This document shows, one piece after another, positions 16,719 through 24,543 of a stretch of DNA of 64,000 nt; the first letter of the stretch is position 1; each line of letters begins with the position of its first letter. The notes under the pieces were generated by a model. That model was not told where the DNA came from. It saw only the letters and a list, made by a program, of their open reading frames with translations, and made no database searches. Location of the stretch: positions 4,096,880 to 4,160,879 of the forward strand of contig NZ_CP080997.1 of NCBI RefSeq assembly GCF_019645815.1. The letters are read 5' to 3'. The DNA is from Mycolicibacter heraklionensis (lineage in GTDB: Bacteria > Actinomycetota > Actinomycetes > Mycobacteriales > Mycobacteriaceae). The position numbers and the translations under genes are program-made.

Positions 16719-16892
16719 TCAGCGCAGGAGGGTTGCGATGGCAGCCAGGGTGGTGGGGTCGGTGACGGTGACGGATAGGGCTTGGCGTTCACATGAGGCG
16801 GTCAGCCAGGCTATGAACTCCGGGCGCTCGTGCAGCGGGACCGCGCCGGCATCGTGGTTGTTGGCGGCGCCGCCCGCGGGCGTCGTGGCCAT
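16719..16892 (-). CDS. 57-aa protein coupled to the replication initiator
   Basis: Small ORF in which the ATG at 16892 overlaps the Rep stop codon as ATGA, ending in TGA at 16719. The protein has a glycine/alanine-rich start and a folded-looking second half (HERPEFIAWLTASCERQ, then VTVTDPTTLAAIATLL). I do not recognise it. In AICEs the place between rep and int is often held by an excisionase, but no HTH is obvious here. The tight overlap and amphipathic composition support a real gene. Confidence 0.6.
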   Translation of the reverse strand: MATTPAGGAANNHDAGAVPLHERPEFIAWLTASCERQALSVTVTDPTTLAAIATLLR

Positions 16893-18466
16893 CACCCTGC
16901 CCCGCGTGGTGGCGGCGAGATGCGGGTGGAGACAGTCCGGGATTCGGTGATACCGGTGATGCGGGCGCTGATGTGGCGCAGGGCTGCGGAGATGACCAGG
17001 ACGCGGTCACCGGCGCTGGCGTGTCCGGCGCGGTCGAACTCCCACAGCATCTCATCGGTGTCGATCGGTTGCTGCTGCCTGCCTGTGCTCGCCGTCACGT
17101 CGTCAGCGAAATGGGCGGATTGCGTATCGTCCTGTCGCCCTGAATGTTTGGCTATCTGGTTACGGGTCCAGGTGGCGCGGGCGGCGCGCAGGGCACCCAT
17201 GGTGGTCGAATAGCGCCGCGATTTGGTAGTGATGTGGCCGCGGTAGCCCAGGGTGTGCAGCCAGCGCCCAATCCCCGCCAACGACGGACCCGCGGACGCT
17301 GGGTGTTCGGCGAGTCCGGCGATGGTGGACAGGATGGCCCGCACATGTTCAGTAACGTCGAGTTCGCCGATCGCTTCTGCGGACAGCCGGCGCGCGGTGA
17401 TGCCGAAGTCGTGCAGGGATTTGGTGACGTATTTCGCCAGATATGCCGCAACCCTGCGCGGCGACAACCGCGAGGCCGAAGCGACTGCGGTGTCGTCGAC
17501 TTCGGAATCGCTTGCGGTTATTGGTTCGGGTGTCAATGGTTGGGTATCAATTTGGGTGCCGAACCGCACCGTGCGCACCCCGCCCGGGTTGGGGTAATCG
17601 TCGTCGCCGGCGGGCACGTCGATACTGACGCGACTGGCAGCGTGTTGGATCAAGGCGGCCAGCTCGGCGGCGGTGATCGGTGACGACCAGCCGGGATGCT
17701 GCTCGGCTACCGGACGAGACACCCCACCACCCCGCGGGGCGGCGGGGCCGTGACGATCGTGGTCACCTGATTTCGTGGTGTCGTTGGTGGCGGGTGGCGG
17801 GTCGAGGCGGATCAGGGCATGGATGTGGGGTATGGCGCGGGCTTGCAATTCAACGACTTTGACGAAGCTGACCCGCACCGAGCCGGGCTTGACGCCAACT
17901 GTTTTCAGGTGCGTCGCCACGGCGCGCCGTAGTGCGATGGTGAACCGCCGCCACAGCTCGGGCAGATGCCAGGTGAACAAGATATGTCCCAGATAGTCGT
18001 AGCAGTCCGCGCACAATGGTTGGCCCACCAGAGGGTCATCGACACTGTGGATTATGGTGCAGCGCAGGCAGTTTTCGTGCCGGCAGCGGCCCGCCGACCT
18101 GTTGGGTATGGCGTGACACGGGGTTCCGGTGGCGTTGTGCACGGCCCCGTAGCTGGGGGCGGTCAAGGTGGTGAACACTTGCGGACGGTTGGCGACCTCG
18201 ACGGGTATGTCGTGGTGGCCGCCGGCGGCTCCGGCGTGCACGAGTTGCCAGGTGTCGCGGGCGTAGAGGTCTGAGCATGACGGGCACACCGCGTGACGGC
18301 GGTTGTTGCAGCGCGTCCACACCGTGTGCTGACGCCCGGCGGTGTCGGCACCGAGCAGCTGGATCGGGTGGGCGCAGTAACCGACCGATTCCACTCGCCG
18401 CCACCACGACCCGAAACCGGGTGAGGAGGCGCGCTTAAGACATCTGGGTGACCACCGCATCGGCAT
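16892..18466 (-). CDS. RepSA-type rolling-circle replication initiator
   Basis: Protein of 524 aa. The N-terminal zinc-binding part has RCNNRRHAVCPSCSDLY, GRCRHENCLRC and QPLCADCYDY, the spacing of actinobacterial RepSA proteins. The catalytic region has the HUH-like metal motif IPHIHALIRLD and, further on, the tyrosine motif VAAYLAKYVTKS. It should nick a double-strand origin and start rolling-circle replication of the excised circle. Start is ATG 18466 or 18460; an in-frame stop just upstream excludes a longer N-terminus. It follows the FtsK gene and is coupled to the 57-aa gene. Confidence 0.9.
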   Translation of the reverse strand: MPMRWSPRCLKRASSPGFGSWWRRVESVGYCAHPIQLLGADTAGRQHTVWTRCNNRRHAVCPSCSDLYARDTWQLVHAGAAGGHHDIPVEVANRPQVFTTLTAPSYGAVHNATGTPCHAIPNRSAGRCRHENCLRCTIIHSVDDPLVGQPLCADCYDYLGHILFTWHLPELWRRFTIALRRAVATHLKTVGVKPGSVRVSFVKVVELQARAIPHIHALIRLDPPPATNDTTKSGDHDRHGPAAPRGGGVSRPVAEQHPGWSSPITAAELAALIQHAASRVSIDVPAGDDDYPNPGGVRTVRFGTQIDTQPLTPEPITASDSEVDDTAVASASRLSPRRVAAYLAKYVTKSLHDFGITARRLSAEAIGELDVTEHVRAILSTIAGLAEHPASAGPSLAGIGRWLHTLGYRGHITTKSRRYSTTMGALRAARATWTRNQIAKHSGRQDDTQSAHFADDVTASTGRQQQPIDTDEMLWEFDRAGHASAGDRVLVISAALRHISARITGITESRTVSTRISPPPRGAG

Positions 18467-18523
18467 CGATGGTGGTAAGCAGGCCCGGCAGCGCGATCAC
18501 CGGGCTCTGCGTCGTTACGGTCT

Positions 18524-19729
18524 TCACCGATTTCCCTGTTCGCCTGAACGCGGTGCCCGAAAGGTGCGGGCCAACAAGGTGATATCGCGATCGGTGACGT
18601 GAAAGGCCCGGACCCGTATCGGGTCGGCGGTGCCATCGATCATCACGTACCCGATGCCGGGGGTGGTATCAGCGATCAGGTCGCATTCGGCGCCGGCATC
18701 GCGGGCTCCTTGGCCCAAGACCATGGCGGTTTGGGTAGCCTCGGTCATCCGCAGCCCGATCCGCACGGTGAACAACTGCCGTACCGGCAGGGTGTCTTTG
18801 GCCGGGTCTTGCACCGCGGCTACCACCGATATCCCGACCGCACGCCCCTGGGACAACAGCAGGCCGAGGAGTTGTTCTGTCTCGGCGCGGAGTTTGCGGT
18901 CGGTGACATAGGTGGTCAGCGCGGCGATCTCATCAATGATCAGCACGATCAACGGCTCAGCGAGGGCGGGGGTGTGCAGGCGGGTGTGCCCGCGCAGCCG
19001 GGTGGCGCGGGTCTGCATCAGCTTCACCAGCTCGCGCAGCAGTTCCACGGTGGGCTGACCGGTGTGGTAGCAGAACCGGGCGAACAGCGGCGCGCCGGCA
19101 CTGAGTTCCATGCCGCCTTTGGGGTCGATCACCCACAACCGCACCCGCCCCGTTTTAACGTGGGGTGCCAGCCCGGCGATCAGCGACCACAACACCGAGC
19201 CTTTGCCGGCTCCGGTGGCACCGGCGGCCAGGATGTGCTGGCCCAATACCGGTAGGTGCCACCAGCGCCGTGATTCGGTGACCCCGACCCGCACCGCGCC
19301 CAGATCGACCGCCGAACCCGGGGTTGGCATGGGCACCGCGATCGGCTGGCCGAGCACATCCCCGCGGCCGATGATGATCCGCAGCTGGCCCGGCGTGGTG
19401 GCGCGGATCGTCAACCGCTCCGCGTCCCAGGTCGCCGCCAGTGCGAGGGCGCGTTTCTGCCAGTCGGCAATCGACTGGCCGGTCACCACCTTGACGATCA
19501 GCACGTCGGCGTGATGGCCGATCCGCACCGATTGCAGGGCAGGCACCAACGTGCGTTCACCCAGTTTGGCGGTCAGGCCGTGCAGGGCGCAGACCGATTC
19601 CCAGTTGCGGTGATAACGCCACCACGCCCAGAAACGCTGCCGCAGCGGAGCGCTGACCCACCGGGTGAATGAGGCCGGCTGGCACACCCACCAGCCGAGG
19701 TATGCCGCGGCCTCCACAACGGCGGTCAA
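18524..19729 (-). CDS. FtsK/SpoIIIE-type DNA translocase (AICE main transfer protein)
   Basis: About 400 aa. The N-terminus has hydrophobic stretches. The ATPase domain has Walker A GATGAGKGSVLWSL and Walker B LIVLIIDEIAAL, plus IDPKGGMEL and the QDPAKDTLPVRQLF region of FtsK-like pumps. In pSAM2-type elements one such protein moves double-stranded DNA between mycelial cells without a relaxase. TTG 19729 overlaps the stop of the preceding small gene as TTGA and is preferred; ATG 19816 would give a 91-base overlap. It is followed by the Rep gene after a 57-base gap. Confidence 0.88.
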   Translation of the reverse strand: MTAVVEAAAYLGWWVCQPASFTRWVSAPLRQRFWAWWRYHRNWESVCALHGLTAKLGERTLVPALQSVRIGHHADVLIVKVVTGQSIADWQKRALALAATWDAERLTIRATTPGQLRIIIGRGDVLGQPIAVPMPTPGSAVDLGAVRVGVTESRRWWHLPVLGQHILAAGATGAGKGSVLWSLIAGLAPHVKTGRVRLWVIDPKGGMELSAGAPLFARFCYHTGQPTVELLRELVKLMQTRATRLRGHTRLHTPALAEPLIVLIIDEIAALTTYVTDRKLRAETEQLLGLLLSQGRAVGISVVAAVQDPAKDTLPVRQLFTVRIGLRMTEATQTAMVLGQGARDAGAECDLIADTTPGIGYVMIDGTADPIRVRAFHVTDRDITLLARTFRAPRSGEQGNR

Positions 19730-19923
19730 AACGCGGCTCGGGCGCCGTGACTGAAACCGACCCAGATGGCGACGACGGTGGGAATGCTCAGGGAGGGAAA
19801 CAGGATTGCCCACCACAGCAGATACCCGGCGGCTTTGAGTAGTCCGACGATCAGCTCGCCGATCCAGTCATCATCGGGTGATGGATTGTTGTTGTGGTTC
19901 TTACGGTTTGGACTATTCGACAT
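19726..19923 (-). CDS. Small membrane protein of the element
   Basis: Protein of 65 aa. A hydrophilic Asn/Asp-rich start (SPNRKNHNNNPSPDDDW) is followed by two hydrophobic segments (GLLKAAGYLLWWAILFP and SIPTVVAIWVGF), so it is probably an inner-membrane protein with two short spans. Its stop overlaps the start of the translocase gene. In such elements small membrane proteins next to the pump often help DNA spread, but no family could be named. Confidence 0.65.
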   Translation of the reverse strand: MSNSPNRKNHNNNPSPDDDWIGELIVGLLKAAGYLLWWAILFPSLSIPTVVAIWVGFSHGARAAF

Positions 19924-20024
19924 GACGGTCTGCCTTCACTTACGACGGGGAAACAAGGGGCGGGAGCGTCGGCCCGGCAGCCCATAGGCGCACGCTGTCG
20001 CGGGGCTGCCGGGCCGGCCTGCGG

Positions 20025-20360
20025 TTACCGGGCCTGCTGGCCCGTCTTGACGGTGGCGAGGTCGGTGGCGGTGATGGCTTCGGCGCGGTACGCGATGCCC
20101 GAGCGGCCGTCTTGCGACCACGGCAACGCCACCAGACCCGTCACAGACACCGGCTGGCCGACAACGACTTTCGGTTCCCCGACCACGGTGACCGCCAGCA
20201 CTTCACCGCCGGTGGCGTCCAGGGCGATCAGCTGCACCTGCCACAACGCCTGCCCGGTGGCCTTGTCCACGCGCGGTGCACCGGTGTCGAAATTCGTGCG
20301 CTGCTCGGGAATCCGAGTACAGAGGAACGTCACCCCGGTGGTGTCGATACGTAACTTCAT
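20025..20360 (-). CDS. SCO3933-family-like protein
   Basis: Protein of 111 aa, mostly beta strand: MKLRIDTTGVTFLCTRIPEQ, ALWQVQLIALDATGGEVLAV, KVVVGQPVSVTGLVALPW and SGIAYRAEAITA. The pattern matches the SCO3933 family carried by actinomycete integrative elements, which may be OB-fold-like. ATG 20360 is chosen over the ORF start at 20552 because GGAAGGA lies eight bases upstream and the extra N-terminus runs into the divergent gene. It begins the minus-strand transfer/replication unit. Confidence 0.75.
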   Translation of the reverse strand: MKLRIDTTGVTFLCTRIPEQRTNFDTGAPRVDKATGQALWQVQLIALDATGGEVLAVTVVGEPKVVVGQPVSVTGLVALPWSQDGRSGIAYRAEAITATDLATVKTGQQAR

Positions 20361-20512
20361 GGATTGCTGTCCTTCCTTGCGGTGTTGGCGCGGTCTGTTC
20401 GGCCGCGACTCAAGGACAGCGCCATCCCGGATGCGCCCGGAAGTGACAGGCAGTGATACTGGTGATGACCGCACACGCGCACACGTAGCTGACCTGCGCT
20501 GATGTATGCGGC
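20361..20512. promoter_or_regulatory. Divergent promoter region of the element
   Basis: It separates the minus-strand transfer unit from the plus-strand XRE unit. CTGTCCTT near 20367 and AAGGACAG near 20413 form an inverted repeat, and short GTGA repeats cluster at 20450-20470. It is a reasonable place for the XRE regulator to bind; no exact operator can be assigned. Confidence 0.4.
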
Positions 20513-21727
20513 ATGATCGAAGCCATGGCCGCAGTCGACCCGATCCGGGCACTCAATGCGCAGCGGCTCAGCCAAGCCCGCAAACGCTACGGCTACAGCT
20601 TGCGTGAGTTGGCGATCGAGGTCGAAAACGTGCGCAAGCTACGCGGCGATCCCGACCTGCCCGCGCGGGAATCCCTGCGGCAAAAAATCGCCCAGATCGA
20701 GCGGACCGGAATGCTCGGCCCGCTGTGGCGTGAAGACCTGGCCGCGGTGTTCGGCGTCGAACCCGACGAAATGTTCAGCGTGCCGATCGCCACCGAGCTG
20801 CCGCACCCGCTGCTGATACAACTACCCGTCGACCGTGACGTACTCGCCGTCATCGAGGCCCAGCAACATGCCCACATCCAAGCTGAGCACACCTTCGGCC
20901 CCCAACACGCCCGCCCCCTGGTGGAATCCGATCTGGTCACCATCGAATCCCTGATTGCCCACGCACCCTCGCAGGTCAAGGCAGAGATGCGGCGCGCCGC
21001 TGGGGCTATCGCCGAAGTTGCCGGGTGGATCGCCCAAGACCTCGGAGATCACGCCGCCGCGGAGAAGCTCACCCACACCGCAGCCCTGCACCTACGTACG
21101 GTAAGCCCGGCATTCAACGCCATGATCTTGATGCGCCAATCCAACATTCTCACCCGCACCAACCCCGACCTGGCCACCGCCTTGGCCACCGATGCCGCCG
21201 ACCTCATCGACGGCCACGACGTGGGTCGCCTGGCCGCCAGCATCGCCCGCCAACAGGCCCTTGCCGAGCTGGCCAATCACAATGAGCGGGGATTTCATCG
21301 CCACGCCGCCGCAGCCCTCGAACTCGGTGACCTGCAACCCCACCCGCATGATCATGCGATCTATGCCCACGGCGCCTACGTCGCCAGCGAGATCGCCTCG
21401 GGCTACCTGCGCATCGGTGACCCGGATAAAGCCCTAACCCTGCTCGCCGGGCACCATCACGCCTGGACATCACAGCAGCACCGCGATCAGACCGTGGCCG
21501 ATATGCGACTCCTGCACGCCTACATCGCCACCGGCGAATACCAGCAAGCACTGGCACTGACCGCCACAGCGATCCCGGGCTACCTGGCCGCGCCCTCGCA
21601 GCGAGCCAGGATTCATCTGGCCAGGGCAGGCACAATCGTGCGAGACCGTCGACGGCGAAACAAAGACCCGATCCTGCAACAGCTTGCCGGCCGCATCAAA
21701 AACGCCACCCAAGGAGTCACCCCGTGA
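20513..21727 (+). CDS. XRE-family regulator with TPR-like C-terminus
   Basis: Regulator of 404 aa. An N-terminal helix-turn-helix (about 15-85: LSQARKRYGYSLRELAIEVE ... LREDLAAVFGVEPDEMF, the second part approximate) is followed by about 300 residues of helical repeats resembling TPRs. Proteins of this build sense peptides or partner proteins. The start may be ATG 20513 or 20525; no ribosome site is visible, so the message may be leaderless. Its stop overlaps the creatininase start as GTGA, so the two are made together. Confidence 0.85.
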   Translation: MIEAMAAVDPIRALNAQRLSQARKRYGYSLRELAIEVENVRKLRGDPDLPARESLRQKIAQIERTGMLGPLWREDLAAVFGVEPDEMFSVPIATELPHPLLIQLPVDRDVLAVIEAQQHAHIQAEHTFGPQHARPLVESDLVTIESLIAHAPSQVKAEMRRAAGAIAEVAGWIAQDLGDHAAAEKLTHTAALHLRTVSPAFNAMILMRQSNILTRTNPDLATALATDAADLIDGHDVGRLAASIARQQALAELANHNERGFHRHAAAALELGDLQPHPHDHAIYAHGAYVASEIASGYLRIGDPDKALTLLAGHHHAWTSQQHRDQTVADMRLLHAYIATGEYQQALALTATAIPGYLAAPSQRARIHLARAGTIVRDRRRRNKDPILQQLAGRIKNATQGVTP

Positions 21728-22443
21728 GCCGTCGAATCATCCCCGACACCACCACCACCGACCCTGCGGCCACCCACACGGTCGCGGTGCTGCCGGTCGG
21801 CTCATTCGAACAACACGGCCCCTACCTTCCGCTGGGCACCGACACCCTCATCGCCACTGCCATCGCATCCGTAATCAGTCAGCACCACAACGTATTTCAG
21901 CTACCACCGGTCGCGTTCAGCTGCTCCCACGAACACGCCGCCTACCCCGGCACCATCAGCATCAGCGCCACCACCTTGGCCGCGATCGTCGCTGACATCA
22001 TCGAATCGCTGGCACGCCAGAACATCGCCGGGCTGATCGTCGTCAACGGCCACGGCGGCAACGCGGTACTCACCAACGTCGTCCAACAAGCCAACCACCC
22101 CAAGAACCCCGTCAAGGTTGGGCTCTACCCCAGCCGCGAAGACTGGACCGAAGCCCGCGCCGCCGCAGGAATCCACAGCAGCAACCACGACGACATGCAC
22201 GCCGGCGAACTGGAAACCTCCATCCTGCTCGCCACCGCACCCGACTACCTGCGCGACGGCTGGCAGACCAGCGACCACACCGCCAACGACCGCCGCTACC
22301 TCACCAGCCTCGGCATCCACGCCTACGCACCCACCGGCGTCATCGGCTCACCATCCCAGGCCACCGCCGCCAAGGGCAGCAGTGCCCTCGACCACCTCGG
22401 CCGCAACGCCGACACCCTGATCGAACTCCTCACCACACGTTGA
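21724..22443 (+). CDS. Creatininase-family protein
   Basis: Protein of 239 aa. All family motifs are present: GSFEQHGPYLPLGTDT (Glu, His, Asp metal ligands), a central VVNGHGGNAVLTNV and DDMHAGELETSILL with the last Glu. The active site looks complete. The family includes creatininase and the mycofactocin peptidase MftE, which cuts a short peptide. GTG 21724 overlaps the XRE-TPR stop. Nothing in the element suggests creatinine metabolism, so a peptide or cyclic-amide substrate linked to the regulator is more likely. Confidence 0.9.
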   Translation: MSRRIIPDTTTTDPAATHTVAVLPVGSFEQHGPYLPLGTDTLIATAIASVISQHHNVFQLPPVAFSCSHEHAAYPGTISISATTLAAIVADIIESLARQNIAGLIVVNGHGGNAVLTNVVQQANHPKNPVKVGLYPSREDWTEARAAAGIHSSNHDDMHAGELETSILLATAPDYLRDGWQTSDHTANDRRYLTSLGIHAYAPTGVIGSPSQATAAKGSSALDHLGRNADTLIELLTTR

Positions 22444-22706
22444 GCACAAGCGACAGCTCGGCGGCTACCTTCCGGGCTTCGCTGCGCTCCCTTCGCTTCC
22501 GTCCGCTGGCGCTCCCGTCCGCGCCGGTCGCTCCACTGCGCCCTGCGTCCGCCGCCGAGCACCAGACCAGCGCCCACCACTCAGTGAGAACACCGGCCGT
22601 GTTCGCGCCTGCCACCGCCAGGCCAACGGCGTTTGCGCCTCTCGCGCGGCGACCAGAGCCTGGCCAGACCGCCGGCCACCGTGGGACACATGCCCTGACC
22701 TCGCAC

Positions 22707-23063
22707 GTGAGGACTTTCTTTACTGCTATCGAGGACACGAGCCCCTGTCCGCCGCTGGACCAGGCGATGTCCCGCGACGAGGCCGAACGGATTGCCAAGC
22801 TGTTCAAGGCCCTGGCTGACCCGACCAGAGTCCAACTCCTCGGATTGCTCAGAGGCAGACCGGGCGGGGAATGCGGCTACGACATGACCGGCCCACTCGG
22901 TATCTCCCAACCGAGCGTGAGTTACCACGTGAAGGTCCTTCACGAGGCAGGCCTGGTCACGCGGGAGCGTCGCGGAAGCTGGGTCTTCTACCGCATCTGT
23001 GAAGAACGGCTGGCCGAGATCCGCCGGGTGGCGGGGCTAACCTCGCCGGGCACCACTACCTGA
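22707..23063 (+). CDS. ArsR-family winged-helix repressor
   Basis: About 118 aa: an N-terminal CPPL segment, LFKALADPTRVQLLGLLRG, a recognition helix in GISQPSVSYHVKVLHEAG and the wing VTRERRGSWVFYRI. ArsR metal sensors usually carry C-x-C before the recognition helix; here it is GGECGYDM with a single Cys, plus one Cys in CPPL and one in ICEER. GTG 22707 keeps the CPPL segment; ATG 22767 is shorter. No metal resistance gene adjoins it. The 263 bases before it hold no gene I can support. Confidence 0.82.
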   Translation: MRTFFTAIEDTSPCPPLDQAMSRDEAERIAKLFKALADPTRVQLLGLLRGRPGGECGYDMTGPLGISQPSVSYHVKVLHEAGLVTRERRGSWVFYRICEERLAEIRRVAGLTSPGTTT

Positions 23064-23074
23064 GGGGAGCCGAT

Positions 23075-23110
23075 CAAGGAGTCACGACCGGACCGCGCCT
23101 GGACTCCTTG
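23075..23110 (+). terminator. Hairpin after the ArsR gene
   Basis: CAAGGAGTC (23075-23083) pairs with GACTCCTTG (23102-23110), starting 12 bases after the ArsR stop. There is no T run, as is usual for mycobacterial terminators. Confidence 0.5.
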
Positions 23111-23457
23111 GCGGCGGCGTGTCGCAGTGCTAAATCCGCCGACATCGTTAAGCTGAACGCCGGTCAACACCGTTGTAGGAGCTGGAGCCGTGTTACGCCG
23201 ATACTTGCTTCGGCAATGTGTTGTGCGACGCGAAGCCGTCGACGCGAACGGGCCGCGCGGCAGCGCTGAGGGCGCATTTCCAGTTCTGGAGCCTCGTCAC
23301 CAAGTCGAGCTGCACAACCTCACCGGCCGCATTGTTGAATGCCCGTTCGGGAGATCAATCGAACCCCGGGCGGATCGGTTGATCCCCTGCGGCGCATCCC
23401 CCCGCCTAGCGACGCGCGCGCCACCACGTCCAAGGGGATACATTTCCGACGTGTTAG
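23111..23457. other. Right end of the element, no convincing gene
   Basis: About 350 bases between the ArsR hairpin and attR. A GTG ORF from 23190 with AGGAG upstream runs across the junction, but its protein is Arg/Pro-rich and unlike anything I know. In the excised circle this stretch would lie directly upstream of the recombinase, so it may hold the promoter for int. Confidence 0.5.
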
Positions 23458-23460
23458 CAA
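23458..23460. other. attR crossover (CAA)
   Basis: Right junction. Upstream is element DNA; from 23461 the HNH frame resumes as AACCTGGTGCTGGTC after borrowing AA. It matches the CAA of attL at 15034-15036. Confidence 0.8.
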
Positions 23461-23704
23461 CCTGGTGCTGGTCTGCCCCTACCACCACCGCCAGCATCAC
23501 CGAGGCCTCATCACCATCACCGGGCCGGCCGGCAACCTCACCGTCACCGACAACACCGACCGACCATTGAGCGCCGCATCACTGGCCCGCCCACCCAAGC
23601 AACCCCCACCCGCGGTCGCGCCCTGCCCCGGGCCCACCGGCGAACGAGCCGACTGGTGGTGGTACCAACCCTTCCAACCACAAGCACCACCAACCACCAA
23701 CTAG
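23461..23704 (+). pseudogene. DUF222/HNH endonuclease (13E12 type), 3' part
   Basis: C-terminal 80 residues of the gene begun at 14030. It carries the Asn-containing NLVLVCPYHHRQHHRG (rest of the HNH motif) and the family tail GPTGERADWWWYQPF. There is no proper start in this part. The stop TAG at 23702-23704 is two bases from the stop of the convergent hydrolase. After excision of the element the frame joins exactly to the 5' part. Confidence 0.93.
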
Positions 23705-23705
23705 G

Positions 23706-24533
23706 TCAGTCACCGGAACAGAAGTCCCGCAGTAGGTCGTTCACCTTTTCGGCCTGCTCGATCTGCGGGCAGTGGCCGGCCGCGTCGACAACCGCCGCGT
23801 GCCCGCCGGAGATCTGATCGGCGATCTGGGCCGCCCACCCGGGCGGGAGCAGCTTGTCGCAGGCGCCCTCGATCACCAGGGTCGGTACTGAAATACGTTC
23901 GTAGCGGCGGCTGCTCGACGCCGGCGGCGGGGGCTCGGCGCCGGGCCGGCGGAATCGCGCCGCCGCCACCGCCTCCCAGGCGCCGGGCGCGATGCTCGAC
24001 GCGTACCGCCGTCCCACATAGGCCTCGTCGGCGGGATAGGCCGGGTCATAGAAGAGCGCCGCCACGATCCGGCGCATGGCGGGCACCGTCGCGTCGTAGT
24101 CGTAGAGCGCGGCCATGTGCTCGTTCTGCTTAATCTCGCCACCACCGCAGATGGCCACCAGTCGCCCCACCGGCAGCAGCGGCGCGTCCGAGGTGGCGTC
24201 GACGAGCAGCATGATGGCGCCCATCGAATTGCCCACGAAATCCGCCGATTCCACGCCGAGCGCCGCGCAGAACCCTGCCACGTGGCGGATCCGCATGCCG
24301 CGTCCGTCGTTGAAGTCGATGACCTTGGCCGACTCCCCGAACCCGAGCATGTCCGGTGCGAGCACCCGATGGCGCGCGGCCAGTGCGGGAATGGTGCGTT
24401 CCCAGCCGACTTCGGCGCCGGCACCGAACTCGCCGCCGTGCAGCAGGATCACGGTCGGGGCCGCCGGGTCGCCGGCCTCCAGGTAGGAGGTGCTCAGGCC
24501 GTCCACCAGGACGGTCTTGCGCGTGAACAGCAA
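23706..24533 (-). CDS. Alpha/beta hydrolase
   Basis: Hydrolase of 275 aa: oxyanion-hole segment ILLHGGEFGAGAEVGW, nucleophile elbow VGNSMGAIML (Ser), acid near GACDKLLPPG and His in DAAGHCPQIEQ. The triad is complete. Its likely role is esterase or C-C bond hydrolase. It is the last gene of the minus-strand ring-cleavage operon and lies 10 bases after a second hydrolase. The start is ATG 24533. Confidence 0.88.
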   Translation of the reverse strand: MLFTRKTVLVDGLSTSYLEAGDPAAPTVILLHGGEFGAGAEVGWERTIPALAARHRVLAPDMLGFGESAKVIDFNDGRGMRIRHVAGFCAALGVESADFVGNSMGAIMLLVDATSDAPLLPVGRLVAICGGGEIKQNEHMAALYDYDATVPAMRRIVAALFYDPAYPADEAYVGRRYASSIAPGAWEAVAAARFRRPGAEPPPPASSSRRYERISVPTLVIEGACDKLLPPGWAAQIADQISGGHAAVVDAAGHCPQIEQAEKVNDLLRDFCSGD

Positions 24534-24543
24534 GGTCGGCTCC

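Larger units (their letters stand above)
15037..23460. mobile_element. 8.4-kb AICE-like integrative element
   Basis: The ends are set by reconstruction of the interrupted HNH gene. Contents in order: serine recombinase (+), a long hairpin, a 57-aa gene, RepSA-type replication initiator, FtsK/TraB-type translocase, a small membrane protein, an SCO3933-like protein (all -), then XRE-TPR regulator, creatininase-family enzyme and ArsR-type repressor (+). A RepSA homologue plus an FtsK-type pump, with no relaxase, is the signature of actinomycete integrative and conjugative elements. It lacks capsid, terminase and portal genes, so it is not a prophage. Confidence 0.88.

Noticed and set aside
20357..20575. 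Minus-strand 72-codon ORF with several Cys/His, overlapping the SCO3933-like start as ATGA
   Set aside because: It runs over the divergent promoter and into the XRE gene, and the SCO3933-like gene has its own good ribosome site. The overlap is probably chance.
21724..22443. Creatininase-family gene as mftE of a mycofactocin locus
   Set aside because: No mftA, mftB, mftC or mftD neighbours, and it is part of the mobile element; only the family is shared.
15037..23460. Element as a prophage
   Set aside because: No capsid, portal, terminase, tail or lysis gene; a RepSA homologue and an FtsK pump point to an AICE.
23190..23570. Plus-strand ORF across the attR junction with AGGAG before its GTG
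   Set aside because: It continues out of frame through the HNH fragment and its composition is Arg/Pro-rich; no family is seen.
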